From positions 374,842-438,841 of the forward strand of contig NW_019774714.1 in NCBI RefSeq assembly GCF_001039355.2: 64,000 nucleotides of DNA. The letters run 5' to 3'. This DNA comes from Lingula anatina. Its lineage: Eukaryota; Brachiopoda; Lingulata; Lingulida; Lingulidae. Positions 10,801-22,740 of the stretch are shown here, one piece after another (positions within the stretch are counted from its first letter, which is position 1; every line of letters starts with the position of its first letter). A program made the position numbers and the translations under genes. Below the pieces are notes generated by a model. It made no database searches. It had not been told where the DNA came from and was given only the letters and a program-made list of their open reading frames with translations.

Positions 10801-10947
10801 CAGAAACATGACGCTGTAGTTCATGAACGAACTCACACTGGGGAAAGACCATACAAATGTCAGCACTGTGACAAGGCTTTTGCTGTCAGTCATACTTTAA
10901 AGAAGCACATACGTTGTCGCCATAGTGATCATGTCAAAAATTCATAA
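6791..10947 (+). CDS. Zinc-finger gene B: large C2H2 protein, three coding exons, 1065 aa
   Basis: Exons 6791-7881, 8574-8954 and 9222-10947 join with phase 2 junctions to give 1066 codons including TAA. Exon 1 has IEPA and NGAGTLKDIQ modules, one broken finger and nine good ones; exon 2 has three fingers; exon 3 has VKVEPVDYE, MKTEPV and NGAGTLADIR modules, two degenerate fingers and ten good ones, about 22 intact fingers in all. Linkers are mostly TGEKP or TGERP. In many fingers the conserved core Leu is Cys (KNSCVQH, RKEDCLRH). No effector domain of a known class is visible. Expected to be a nuclear DNA- or RNA-binding regulator; the VKxEP sites suggest SUMO attachment. Each donor overlaps an in-frame TAA, so intron retention would give shorter proteins. 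Confidence 0.8.
7882..8573 (+). other. Intron 1 of zinc-finger gene B
   Basis: Canonical GTAAGT donor, acceptor ATCTTTTCAG ending at 8573. It contains a small hairpin at 7999-8026 and a poly-T run near 8361-8374. Confidence 0.7.
7999..8026. repeat. Short hairpin with a third dispersed arm
   Basis: TCGATCTAAA (7999-8008) and its reverse complement TTTAGATCGA (8017-8026) form a hairpin with an 8-base loop. The left arm with its CACAGGGAT lead recurs at about 8162-8183 in direct orientation. It may be a MITE fragment; no target duplication was found. Confidence 0.4.
8574..8954 (+). CDS. Gene B exon 2: three-finger exon
   Basis: Length 381 bases (127 codons), so it could be skipped without shifting the frame. 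It encodes FLQDSTANSEDG, then fingers CQFCDKIF, CIYCDKAF and CQYCEKTF. Donor AAG|GTAAGG at 8955 overlaps an in-frame TAA. This exon has no counterpart in gene A. Confidence 0.8.
9222..10947 (+). CDS. Gene B exon 3: KVEP region and ten-finger array
   Basis: The acceptor TTTCTTTTCAG ends at 9221. The exon opens with about 280 residues of linker holding VKVEP, KTEP and NGAG modules and two degenerate fingers, then ten intact fingers to the TAA at 10945-10947. HKGSMTEERPYKC and the VSHTLKKH last finger match the left-edge fragment at 1-510. Confidence 0.85.
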
Positions 10948-11397
10948 AAGCATCCCAGAAAAAATTCATATCACATTACAACACTGTCTGAGACATGCTG
11001 TAAGAGATAATAATTACCGGTGATCCAAGAGACGATTTTTTAATATGCTTATCACTTTCTTAAACAGTCATAAGTAAGATAAGTTGTTTAAATTGTTTCT
11101 GTCGGTAACTGTTTTATAAATCATTGTGTATACTTGGACCATATATGAAGAACAGCGCGGACAACCATAGATACATGTAGCATAACATCTTGGGTTAGTG
11201 AAGGTATTTGCATTCAGTAGATAATATGCCAAAGCTATGAATTTCTGTATTAATTCCTCAAATCATAAAGGATCTTTATGCGGTATTTCAACATTTTAAT
11301 TATACTTTTCTGTTTCGAAAAGTAAGTTTACATTACATTTTATTGTAATTTTGGCAAAGTTCATTACATGTTACATAAACTCAGTTGATATATTTAA

Positions 11398-11403
11398 AAT
11401 AAA
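11398..11403 (+). other. Candidate polyadenylation signal of gene B
   Basis: AATAAA about 450 bases after the stop of gene B, in an AT-rich 3' flank without other coding signal. Confidence 0.4.
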
Positions 11404-13039
11404 GCTCATTTATTTAAATATTGGTTAGAATTTGTTGAAATGTGTCAGAGAAGACGTTGTACTGTATGCACCGTTGATTTGTGATTTTCTCCTCTATCGC
11501 AATAGCTTAAAAACGACCAAGACTATTGAACGCCCGGTTGAGGGGGTTTTACCGTATAGCAGCTTCGCTTTCGCTTGTACAGTAATCAATGATACATTTT
11601 ATGATGTTTTGATAAAGAGGATCTTGATATCAAAGAAAGTTTTATCTTTCTTACTTTAAAAAGACGGGAGTGCAATTTTTTACAGCAGAAACATGAAAAC
11701 GTATCGTTGGTTATAAATGTTTGGATATCTGCCTAACAGTGGTATTTTACGGAAGAAAAAATTCCTTTTTGGGTTTTCAGTCAATTGAATGTGTGCAGAA
11801 GCTATGGAAATGATTGAAATGACATCTCTATGTTCTTTCTATATCTGTGGTCGCAGGGGTAAGTTATGTCCACCAGATATGGAACACGGAGGTTTTTCCT
11901 TGTATTTTTTGGTCTAGAATGAGTCACCTTGAACTTTTCCAAGTTTTTGTTTCTGGCGAGGTCTTATGAAGCTTTTCGTTTACTTAGTCTTGCAACTAAG
12001 TTTTTTTTTTTATTACACGTCTCTCATTCCTTCAAATGGGCTGTGCACATTCTTTCAGTAAAAAATACGACATTGTTTCATTTTAAATTCTGAAATCAAA
12101 TAAAGAATTGCATCACTGCTTTATGCACCAAAAGTTACGATAATGGTTTGTTCAAACAACATACAGCTATACTTAGAGCCAGTATATTCGAGTTATTTCC
12201 ACTTCAATATTTCAGTGTATAACAAGACGCTCTCTTCAGTGAATTAGGCTACAGGTGATAGGGAACAATATGCCTGCAACATTTACCTGAGTAAATGAAC
12301 AAAAACGCATTTAGAAAGCGATGGTCCACGCTGAAGTGGAGCTGGGGAAGCTCTGTGTGTGTCTGTGTGCGTGCGTGCGTGTGTGTGTGTGTGTGTGTAG
12401 GGGGGGGAGTAGGGAGCAGGCTACGAAACATTTATTTCAAAAATTTAATTCAAAAATATTTGTCTTATATTCCAAGTTTTTCAATCATTTCTAGGACACC
12501 AACGGATACTCTTTTATCCCGCAAACTCACAAAATACAACATAACTTTTGTGTTGTCGAAAGAAGTTAATCATACTACTAGAAATACAAATGGTGTTCAT
12601 AATCATTATTTGATGTTCTTCACTGGCAATTTCGGTCATTTTTTATTATATCTTTATTTCATTTATTTATTTAGTGGTTGGTCGAAAGAATTCAGGTAAA
12701 GAAGTACTTGGCATTTACTGACAACAAGCGTTCCAATCCCAAAATATAACGCCACTGTTCGATTCACAAGACATGCGAAGTCTTCGGTTTTTTTCTTTTC
12801 TCAGAAAATATTTGAACTTTACAAGGTTCGAGTGGGCGGGTACACAAATTAAGAATCGACGATCGACGAAAGTTCTTCTGTCATTGCTTGACAAAAAACA
12901 AATTTTATTTTCCTTCCAGTTTTCCATCTTAATGAGAACCTAAGACGGTTGAGCCACTCAAAAGGTCAGAGAGGATACGAAACCGATAGCCGACTAATAC
13001 GCGCCGGCTATTAACGTGATTTACTTAATGATACCGGGA

Positions 13040-13132
13040 GAGCGTCTGTGGCATAAAAAGACCTGATAAGTTGTTAAAGTCTCGGAGACAATAATCCTCC
13101 ACGTTTCGTCGGATTTCTACGTCTGGGCGCCT
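13040..13132. promoter_or_regulatory. Element D, candidate non-coding regulatory element (copy 1)
   Basis: GCATAAAA followed by TGATAAGTTGTTAAA (13064-13078), and CGTCTGGGCGCC further on, recur in the same order at 47140-47254 (element D'). The stretch is GC-richer and nearly unchanged between the two 3.8 kb copies (copy 2 core at 16878-16892). A regulatory role for Tbx20 is inferred from location only. Confidence 0.4.
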
Positions 13133-14848
13133 AAGTGCTCATGTTGAGAACGACGACCTCCCAAACTCGGTGTCATACTCCTCTCAGACTGAGTGAGTGC
13201 CTCTCCCTCTCTCGAACCCCACTAGTTATTTCTTATGTCGGTATGTAGACCAATCCAGAACTCAAGTGGCTGCCTTCTATCGCTGGCTTCGTGTTTCACT
13301 GGCAATGAAAAGATCAAACGTTACATCGGGACGCGAGAAGTAGGATTTCCACCAGCGTCTATTGTATCGATCCTCGGCGTTTTGCAAACGCGACGAGAAG
13401 ATGATGCACTGAAAGAGATATCGTCTTCACCATCGCGTTACGGTTGTTACGAGCACCGACTTCAAAGCGAGAGACGCGTCCCGGAGGAGAGCTCGCGTGA
13501 CTAGATGGTGGACGCTGAAGTCATCTGTACAGCGTCACTTTAGTCAAATTAGAGGAAACGTGGGGAGGGGGGGAGAAGAAAGAGGGGCGTTCTTTCTCAT
13601 ATTCAATGGATCTCGTAAGCAAAGCAGTCACTAACTTCACTTTTATCTCAAGAATACTGAATTGACAAAACAGAATTGCCTGTAATTATTATCTTATTAG
13701 CGTAACACCCAATTTAGATCATTTCCACTAGCTTCTTTTTGTGTGTAAAAACGTAAGACACATTTTGCAACCCTGTTCTTAAAATGATGTGGTGTGTTTT
13801 AAAATTATTGGCATTTTTATTTTATCTTTATTATTTTTTTTCTATTTTATTTATTCATTTAGTTATTTTTATTTTCATTTTACCGACACTTTCATTTTTG
13901 ATTTCATGGTGTTCATTTGGGTTGATTGCCATGTTAAAATCTGATGTAAAAGAACAAGAAACTCAGCTGGTTTGATTAAAAATAGACCACTTCTAAACTT
14001 GATAGTATTTCTCAAATCATCAACTAGTTATACTACCGAAGCTAGATCAGCTAATATATGCCCCCTTGCGTGGAATCTCTTCTTAAGAGTTTTGTTATAC
14101 ATCCTACACATTGAGCGAAGTGCATTTATTTGATGCCATCTAACATATCACTGGCACGTTTCTGTTGATCGGCTGTGTGTTTGTTTGACTGTTGTGTAGT
14201 GTTTACAAACTGCAACAGAAAATAAATTCATTTCCATTATGATTTCATTTTCAAAGCATATCGACAATTGCAGTTTGTGACCAAGTTGTCTTTTTTATCA
14301 TCCACAAAATAAAATTTAGAAGTTACAGATTGCATTCAGAAACCCCTTTTACATGAAAATGTACAAATATCAAGTTTAAACTGGAAAATGAATATTATCT
14401 TGTAAAGTACGTTTTAAAGCTTTAGTGAATCGCTCTTTCATTAGATATAAGTAGGAATTAGCAGTATTTGAAAATGTTGAAATATATGTAAATGCAAAAA
14501 AATGGACAAGCTGTGTAGATAATGAAGGATTGTCGCAAATCGTGAATTGTAAAATAATGAAACTGTACGTGTACAGCATGTAAGTACAATGGAAATTGCA
14601 GCCACTTTATATGCTTTAAATGATATAATCATATTAAATTCGGCAGTTATTCTCAGTTGCGTTCTAGCTCTCAGCCCATCACCCTTTCTCTTTCCCCTCG
14701 TTTCATTACTGAAAACAAAGCACACGGACCTGAGAGTACAGAGTAGGCCGGGCTGAGCGCTGCTGTTTCTTAGCGCAGTAAACGATGCTGTTAATTTAGA
14801 GTGATTTATTAATATGTGGTAGTGCCCTGACACTCGATTTGGTTAAGA

Positions 14849-14925
14849 CTTAATCCAATCACAGCGACAAATTGACGTGGTATAGCGACCTTGTTAGACT
14901 TTCGTCTGGATTAAAATTGATTTGA
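14849..14925. promoter_or_regulatory. Element A, candidate non-coding regulatory element (copy 1)
   Basis: About 75 bases aligning by hand with 44490-44565 at 52 of 73 positions, including GACCTTGTTAGA exact. It contains homeodomain-type TAATC and GATTA cores. The second tandem copy is at 18648-18722. Confidence 0.45.
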
Positions 14926-15395
14926 ACAATTTCGTGCATGGGCTTCCATTAATTGCTTGACTAGCAAATGAGTGGCGTTTCGTCCCGGCACGAGGCAGAG
15001 CTCAGAGCTGACAACTTCCTAAGGAGAACAGAAACTACCGAACGCTTTAAATAATCGGCGTTCTTTGGTCCTTCTGCAGTGCGCACACAGCGTTTTGTGG
15101 GTATAGAGTGCTGTCTGAACCAAAGCCACTCAGAGACGTATCTCACATATAATAAATGGCCCGCATAGATTTTTACAGTTGAACAAGTGTCACAAACCTG
15201 GCTTTTAACAGCGGTCTGCCCAAGTTCTTAGGTATATAAAACGGGACAAATTAGACGCAAGAGTTTAAAATACAATTAATTGTAAATACAATAATGGTAC
15301 TCGAATGCCCTGGGAATATTAATTACATTAAGATTTCATAATGATGGATTTTGTGCGCTTTTTAAGTTACGGACAATAAAATGAAATGGGTATTT

Positions 15396-15421
15396 TATTT
15401 ATTTATCATTATTTTTTAATT

Positions 15422-15461
<40 letters not shown>

Positions 15462-15517
15462 TTATTATTATTTTATTTTATTTTATTTTATTTTATTTTA
15501 TTTATTTTTTTTTTTTT
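15396..15517. repeat. TTTA/TTTTA microsatellite
   Basis: Runs of TTTA then TTTTA then poly-T at the end of tandem copy 1. Confidence 0.9.
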
Positions 15518-15527
15518 GCAAATTGAC

Positions 15528-15528
15528 N
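15528..15528. other. Single-N join between the two tandem copies
   Basis: A lone N sits exactly between the end of copy 1 and the start of copy 2, as expected of a contig join rather than of native sequence. Confidence 0.8.
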
Positions 15529-16140
15529 ACAGTGGTATTTTACGGAAGAAAAAATTCCTTTTTGGATTTTCAGTCAATTGAATGTGTGCAGAAGCTATGG
15601 AAATGATTGAAATGACCTCTCTATGTTCTTTCTATATCTGTGGTCGCAGGGGTAAGTTATGTCCACCAGATATGGAACACGGAGGTTTTCCTTGTATTTT
15701 TTGGTCTAGAATGAGTCACCTTGAACTTTTCCAAGTTTTTGTTTCTGGCGAGGTCTTATGAAGCTTTTCGTTTATTTAGTCTTGCAACTAAGTTTTTTTT
15801 TAATACACGTCTCTCACTCCTTCAAATGGGCTGTGCACATTCTTTCAGTAAAAAATACGACATTGTTTCATTTTAAATTCTGAAATCAAATAAAGAATTG
15901 CATCACTGCTTTCTGCACCAAAAGTTACGATAATGGTTTGTTCAAACAACATACAGCTATACTTAGAGCCAGTATATTCGAGTTATTTCCACTTCAATAT
16001 TTCAGTGTATAACAAGACGCTCTCTTCAGTGAATTAGGCTACAGGTGATAGGGAACAATATGCCTGCAACATTTACCTGAGTAAATGAACAAAAACGTAT
16101 TTAGAAAGCGATGGTCTACGCTGAAGTGGAGCCGGGGGAG

Positions 16141-16179
<39 letters not shown>

Positions 16180-18647
16180 GGGAGAGGGGGAGTAGGGAGC
16201 AGCCCATGAAACATTCCTTTGATGTATTTCACACGAAATAGAAAATTAAAATAAAGAAATTAATTAAAATATTTGACCTATATTCCAAGCTTTTTCAATC
16301 ATTTCTAGGACACCAATGGTTGCTTTTTTATCCCGCAAACTCACAAAATACAACATAACTTTTGTGTTGTCGAAAGAATTTTATCATATTACTAGAAATA
16401 CAAATGGTGTTCATAATCATTATTTGATGTTCTTCACTGGCAATTTCGGTCATTTTTTATTATATCTTTATTTCATTTATTTATTTAGTGGTTGGTCGAA
16501 AGAATTCAGGTAAAGAAGTACTTGGCATTTACTGACAACAAGCGTTCCAATCCCAAAATATAACGCCACTGTTCGATTCACAAGACATGCGAAGTCTTCG
16601 GTTTTTTTCTTTTCTCAGAAAATATTTGAACTTTACAAGGTTCGAGTGGGCGGGTACACAAATTAAGAATCGACGATCGACGAAAGTTCTTCTGTCAATG
16701 CTTGACAAAAAACAAATTTTATTTTCCTTCCAGTTTTCCATCTTAATGAGAACCTAAGACGGTTGAGCCACTCAAAAGGTCAGAGAGGATACGAAACCGA
16801 TAGCCGACTAATACGCGCCGGCTATTAACGTGATTTACTTAATGATACCGGGAGAGCGTCTGTGGCATAAAAAGACCTGATAAGTTGTTAAAGTCTCGGA
16901 GACAATAATCCTCCACGTTTCGTCGGATTTCTACGTCTGGGCGCCTAAGTGCTCATGTTGAGAACGACGACCTCCCAAACTCGGTGTCATACTCCTCTCA
17001 GACTGAGTGAGTGCCTCTCCCTCACTAGAACCCCACTAGTTATTTCTTATGTCGGTATGTAGACCAATCCAGAACTCAAGTGGCTGCCTTCTATCGCTGG
17101 CTTCGTGTTTCACTGGCAATGAAAAGATCAAACGTTACATCGGGACGCGAGAAGTAGGATTTCCACCAGCGTCTATTGTATCGATCCTCGGCGTTTTGCA
17201 AACGCGACGAGAAGATGATGCACTGAAAGAGATATCGTCTTCACCATCGCGTTACGGTTGTTACGAGCACCGACTTCAAAGCGAGAGATGTGTCCCAGAG
17301 GAGAGCTCGCGTGACTAGATGGTGGACGCTGAAGTCATCTGTACAGCGTCACTTTAGTCAAATTAGAGGGAACGTGGGGAGGGGGGGGGGAGAAGAAAGA
17401 GGGGCGTTCTTTCTCATATTCAATGGATCTCTAAGCAAAGCAGTCACTAACTTCACTTCTATCTCAAGAATACTGAATTGACAAAACAGAATTGCCTGTA
17501 ATTATTATCTTATTAGCGTAACACCCAATTTAGATCATTTCCACTAGCTTCTTTTTGTGTGTAAAAACGTAAGACACATTTTGCAACCCTGTTCTTATAA
17601 TGATGTGGTGTCTTTTAAAATTATTGGCATTTTCATTTTATCTTTTTTTTTTTCTATTTCATTTATTTATTTTTATTTTCAATTTAGCGACACTTTCATT
17701 TTTGATTTCATGGTGTTCATTTGGGTTGATTGCCATGTTAAAACCTGATGTAAAAGAACAAGAAACTCAGCTGGTTTGGTCAAAAATAGACCACTTCTAA
17801 ACTTGGTAGTATTTCTCAAATCATCAACTAGTTATACTGCCGAAGCTTGATCAGCTAATATATGCCCCCTTGCGTGGAATCTCCTCTTAAGAGTTTTGTT
17901 ATACATCCTACACATTGAGCGAAGCGCATTTATTTGATGCCATCTAACATATCACTGGCACGTTTCTGTTGATCGGCTGTGTGTTTGTTTGACTGTTGTG
18001 TAGTGTTTACAAACTGCAACAGAAAATATATTCATTTCCATTATGATTTCATTTTCAAAGCATATCGACAGTTTGTGACCAAGTTGTCTTTTTTTATCAT
18101 CCACAAAATAAAATTTAGAAGTTACAGATTACATTCAGAAACCCCTTTTACATGAAAATTTACAAATATCAAGTTTAAACTGGAAAATGAATATTATTAT
18201 TTTCAACTATCTTGTAAAGTACGTTTTAAAGCTTTGGTGAATCGCTCTTTAATTAGATATAAGTATTTGAAAATGTTGAAATATATGTAAATGCAAAAAG
18301 TGGACAAGCTGTGTAGATGATGAAGGATTGTCGCAAATCGTGAATTGTAAAATAATGAAACTGTACGTGTACAGCATGTAAGTACAATGGAAATTGCAGC
18401 CACTTTATATGCTTTAAATGATATAATCATATTAAATTCGGCAGTTATTCTCAGTTGCGTTATAGCTCTTAGCCCATCACCCTTTCTCTTTCCCCTCGCT
18501 TCATTACTGAAAACAAAGCACACGGACCTGAGAGTAAAGAGTAAGCCAGGCTGAGCGCTGCTGTTTCTTAGCGCAGTAAACGATGCTGTTAATTTAGAGT
18601 GATTTATTAATATGTGGTAGTGCCCTGACACTCGATTTGGTTAAGAC

Positions 18648-18722
18648 TTAATCCAATCACAGCGACAAATTGACGTGGTATAGCGACCTTGTTAGACTTT
18701 CGTCTGGATTAAAATTGATTTG
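18648..18722. promoter_or_regulatory. Element A in tandem copy 2
   Basis: Unchanged relative to 14851-14925 as far as read by eye, lying about 4.6 kb before the Tbx20 start codon. Confidence 0.4.
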
Positions 18723-19186
18723 AACAATTTCGTGCATGGGCTTCCATTAATTGCTTGACTAGCAAATGAGTGGCGTTTCGTCCCGGCACGAGGCAGAGCT
18801 CAGAGCTGACAACTTCCTAAGGAGAACAGAAACTACCGAACGCTTTAAATAATCGGCGTTCTTTGGTCCTTCTGCAGTGCGCACACAGCGTTTTGTGGGT
18901 ATAAGGTGCTGTCTGAACCAAAGCCACTCAGAGACGTATCTCACATATTAGAAATGGCCCGCATAGATTTTTATAGTTGAACAAGTGTCACAAACCTGGC
19001 TTTTAACAGCGGTCTGCCCAAGTTCTTAGGTATATAAAACGGGACAAATTAGACGCAAGAGTTTAAAATACAATTAATTGTAAATACAATAATGGTACTC
19101 GAATGCCCTGGGAATATTAATTACATTAAGATTTCATAATGATGGATTTTGTGCGCTTTTTAAGTTACGGACAATAAAATGAAATG

Positions 19187-19219
19187 GGTATTTTATTTAT
19201 TTATCATTATTTTTTAATT

Positions 19220-19259
<40 letters not shown>

Positions 19260-19310
19260 TTATTATTATTTTATTTTATTTTATTTTATTTTATTTTTTA
19301 TTATTTTTTT
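19187..19310. repeat. TTTA/TTTTA microsatellite (copy 2), broken by the gap
   Basis: Same repeat as at 15396-15517; it resumes at 19550-19595 after the N run. Confidence 0.9.
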
Positions 19311-19549
19311 NNNNNNNNNNNNNNNNNNNNNNNNNNNNNNNNNNNNNNNNNNNNNNNNNNNNNNNNNNNNNNNNNNNNNNNNNNNNNNNNNNNNNNNNNN
19401 NNNNNNNNNNNNNNNNNNNNNNNNNNNNNNNNNNNNNNNNNNNNNNNNNNNNNNNNNNNNNNNNNNNNNNNNNNNNNNNNNNNNNNNNNNNNNNNNNNNN
19501 NNNNNNNNNNNNNNNNNNNNNNNNNNNNNNNNNNNNNNNNNNNNNNNNN
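19311..19549. other. Assembly gap, 239 N
   Basis: Unresolved bases inside a TTTTA microsatellite. Confidence 0.98.
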
Positions 19550-19924
19550 TTTTATTTTATTTTATTTTATTTTATTTTATTTATTTTTTTTTTTTTGCAA
19601 ATTGACAAAGAAAAAGCCGCCGGAGCTAACTTTATAACTTGATTAAAATTATCTAGATGATAGGACAGGAATTAGTAGACTTAAATTAATGACTTTGATA
19701 TTTTCAATAAGGACATTTGTCATAGACTATTTTTATTATTTACATTATTTTTACTGTGTTTACTACAATTGTCTCACAGTACGTGCTGGTAGTACCGCTG
19801 AACTAATATGGAAATCACCTATCGTAAAATGGTCGCCGATCCTAGTAAATATGTTTGTTTGATGTTATCCATCCATTTTTAGTCAACATGACGTAATATA
19901 TCCACCTTTAGGTAGTTCCAAGAG

Positions 19925-19926
<2 letters not shown>

Positions 19927-19974
<48 letters not shown>
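19927..19974. repeat. ATT microsatellite
   Basis: About 16 units of ATT. Confidence 0.9.
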
Positions 19975-19978
<4 letters not shown>

Positions 19979-20229
19979 ATGTTTTAAAGACCACGTCGTA
20001 ACATTCTGATTCATTTGATGAATCCATTCCGAAGTATTTATGTTAAAAATACAAGTATGGATGAACGCAGTGGCTGGCAATACGCGAAAATGTGTAAAAT
20101 TAGCTACGAGGGGATATCAATGTTATTAATGTAATTTTCATAATCCTTAACACTCATTAATCATCAAAATGAACACGCCTCGTTGATTTTGCTTTGCGGT
20201 TTGCAGTTCAAGAAAGTGATTTGATATTT

Positions 20230-20262
<33 letters not shown>
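20230..20262. repeat. CT microsatellite
   Basis: Uninterrupted CT run followed by CT-rich sequence to about 20300. Confidence 0.9.
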
Positions 20263-20267
<5 letters not shown>

Positions 20268-21405
20268 TTTTCTCCCCTCTCCTCTCTCTCTTTCTCTCTT
20301 CTCTGACCTCGTGTATCCTCGGAGGTAATACGTAACGCTGAAATAAGCCACAACTTGAACTCTACCTCCAAAATTCCCGACAACACCTCAGTTAGGTAAG
20401 CAAAGAGTGTGCTGATGTTTTAGCAATGATGTTTTGGGAGGGCAACCTGTAGCGGATGTTTGCGCATGTGGGCTAAAAAATTACAAAGTCCTCTCCGCTC
20501 ACCCCCTCATTTTCCCCTCAGCATCATGTGTGAGGCACGGGAGAGAAATGTGAAGTTCACTTAACACCATGCACGTTTAAATAAGCGCTTACTTTTTCGC
20601 AATGTTTTGGGGATATTTTGGCTGTTGTTTGAAGAAAATGAGATATTTTGAAAAGAGATGATCTATGAATAAACGAGACGACGAAAGACAGCAGCCAATT
20701 CACGAGTTTGTGAATAAACTCTTCCGTAAAATCTACAAGGAAATGAGTCATTTATTTAATTACCAATTGCCCGAAGTAAGTAGAGCTTACCAAGAAATTA
20801 TTGGTTTATTTAATAAGCAAATCTTCGTTTCTCTAAAAGATCCAATTACGGCGCTAACTTTTGTTTAAAGATACAAACATATTCTGCAGACTTGCGTTTG
20901 AATTTTATTCTAGTCTTTAAACAAAACAGTATTATTATTTACAAACAGAAGGTTAACCTTTAGCGACAAAACTATGTGTTTATCACTGCAACTTGTTTCA
21001 GTTAGGGAAACATATAACTGAAGAAACAAACTTAATGCGTGAAATTTTCAAGACTATTTTTTTTAAAGAAAACTTCCGTAATTCTTCCCGAGAGCCCGTG
21101 CATCTCTGGCTGCAAATGCGGCAGCGGGCTCGCTCATATCACTCTCAGCGTTTTTACAACTGAGGTGGTCCGAAGAATAAAAATCATCTCTGACAGGATT
21201 ATTTTGCGACTTAATGATCGAATGTGAGTTTTCGGAATTGATACGACAAAGGAAAAAAGAGACCCCGAGCAAACGCCACAAGTCTTTAAACAAAGTTAGC
21301 AGAGGTAATGACACGTTTATGGCGTAGTTACTCACAATTTGCCTACCGGGCCATAAAATGAATTTTTCCTACATATGAATAGGGGCCACTGTCGCAAAAT
21401 GAAGA

Positions 21406-21473
21406 GTATTTATCAACTTGTCAAAGACAGGGACATTCACAAATCCTGTGCGTTAATAGGGGGTGTGGCAGCG
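21406..21473. promoter_or_regulatory. Element B, candidate non-coding regulatory element
   Basis: GTATTTATCAACTTGTCAAA (21406-21425) is repeated exactly at 41487-41506. Both are followed about 35 bases later by a TAGGGG-GTGTG block containing a T-box-like half site. It lies 1.8 kb before the Tbx20 ATG, in sequence that also holds a GATA core (TGATAA, 21483). Confidence 0.45.
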
Positions 21474-22495
21474 TCCCCCGCGCTGATAAAAGCCAGGTCT
21501 AAGCAAGGACTGTGATGACTTCGTAGCTGCATAATATCGCGCGGTGACAGTTTGATAACTACGGCTACAAAAGTTCCATTCTGTGAGGAAATTGAAAAGT
21601 AAGCGACACACTACACACCGTCTATTCAATGAGCATCGGTGTCCCATTCATTGAAATAGAGCCCCATTTCGTAATGAAGGGGACAGTTAATTAGATACCT
21701 TCACACAGAAGAAGAGTGAGAGAGACAGCGAGCGAGTGAGCGAGCGAGAGAAGTGTATTGTAGGCTTGGGTAGCGTGTGCATGTTCGGGGAGCTAGAAGA
21801 AACGTAAATCTGTTTCGCGTTGTGTAGTACGCGGCGTCTACTTTCATTGCCTCCTCTGCCAACACGATCGCAAGCGATCTATTAAACTGATCGGTTATCA
21901 CTAAACAAACAGACGCAGTGGGCCGCAGTCTTGGTGCATTACCGTGCTTCACGGATATTTTCTCCCGAGACCACAACTCCAGACGCCGCTTAATAGCCCG
22001 TCGATGAAAGTTTGAAATCGCAAAGTGCCAAAATAAACAATTAAACGAATTAACACTTGCTTAAGTTCGGCGCGTGAGTAACCCGAGACATTTGTCGACT
22101 GGCTCTCAGTCACCCGCGGTAACTCTTCCAAGTTCGCATTTTAAATCGCGTTACAGAAAAAGTTTTCTAAGATCGATTAAGGCACTAACTGCACTTAGTA
22201 AGACTATCATCAGCAATTCCTGCCAAAATACGAGCTCAGCGTCTTCACTCCATACCTCAAATGCTGGAAATGGTGCCTTAGTGCGCTCTCCTCACTTTGC
22301 AACGCGGCGTCTTATATCTTCAGCTTTCTGCATCATTGCTCTGGTGCTGAATTTTCGTGAAAAACTAACATTGTCTTGTCCAATTAAGCTAATTGGTTAA
22401 AATAGTTTCCCAAAAGTGGTCATGGCTATTAAGGACCGTTCGTTTTACTACAGCAGTAAAGAGAGTATTGTAACCAGAGCGAGGGAGGGAATATC

Positions 22496-22740
22496 TTGAG
22501 TAGTGATCGACAAAAAACACCCAGTTTCCAACCCGTTTCTAGCGTTCTTAGGTCCCGCGCGGCCCTGCACTCTGTCCAAGGCAATTTTCATGACAAGTTA
22601 AAGCAGAATTACAGTGGCAATCAAAGAATCGTTTACCAGCGTCTGGGGAACAGAGACTTAATCAACTTCACTCATCTGTTGAAAACGATTAAACTGACAC
22701 GACCAATTAATTGGCATCTTATCCACCGCGTTCGCCTCCA
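22496..22740. promoter_or_regulatory. Element C, candidate Tbx20-proximal regulatory element
   Basis: The core 22625-22725 aligns by hand with 48793-48893 at about 67 of 89 positions, including TGTTGAAAACGATTAAA exact (22677-22693). Weaker similarity seems to extend upstream to about 22500. It ends some 500-600 bases before the Tbx20 ATG, so it could be part of the promoter. Confidence 0.5.

Larger units (their letters stand above)
11736..15527. repeat. 3.8 kb tandem near-duplicate, copy 1
   Basis: It starts ACAGTGGTATTTTACGG and ends TTGCAAATTGAC, directly before a single N (15528) after which the same start recurs. Differences from copy 2 are scattered substitutions and small indels, mostly at simple repeats (GT run near 12350-12400, TTTA run near the end). 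It is non-coding as far as can be seen, and contains candidate elements D and A. It may be a false haplotype duplication. Confidence 0.9.
15529..19606. repeat. 3.8 kb tandem near-duplicate, copy 2
   Basis: Colinear with copy 1 over its whole length. Its end, TTGCAAATTGAC at about 19595-19606, continues into unique sequence. It is interrupted by a 239-base N gap inside the TTTTA microsatellite, where copy 1 is continuous, so the gap probably hides only repeat units. Confidence 0.9.

Noticed and set aside
13235-13504. 89-codon open frame present in both tandem copies (also 17049-17318)
   Set aside because: The copies are nearly identical overall, so shared openness says nothing; no domain, and the codon content is not protein-like.
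14441-14833. 130-codon reverse open frame, with a relative at 18203-18631
   Set aside because: The two copies differ by indels that shift the end of the frame; composition follows AT-rich DNA and no domain is seen.
19927-19974. Regular repeats that might suggest a CRISPR-like array
   Set aside because: Trinucleotide microsatellite in an animal genome; no spacers.
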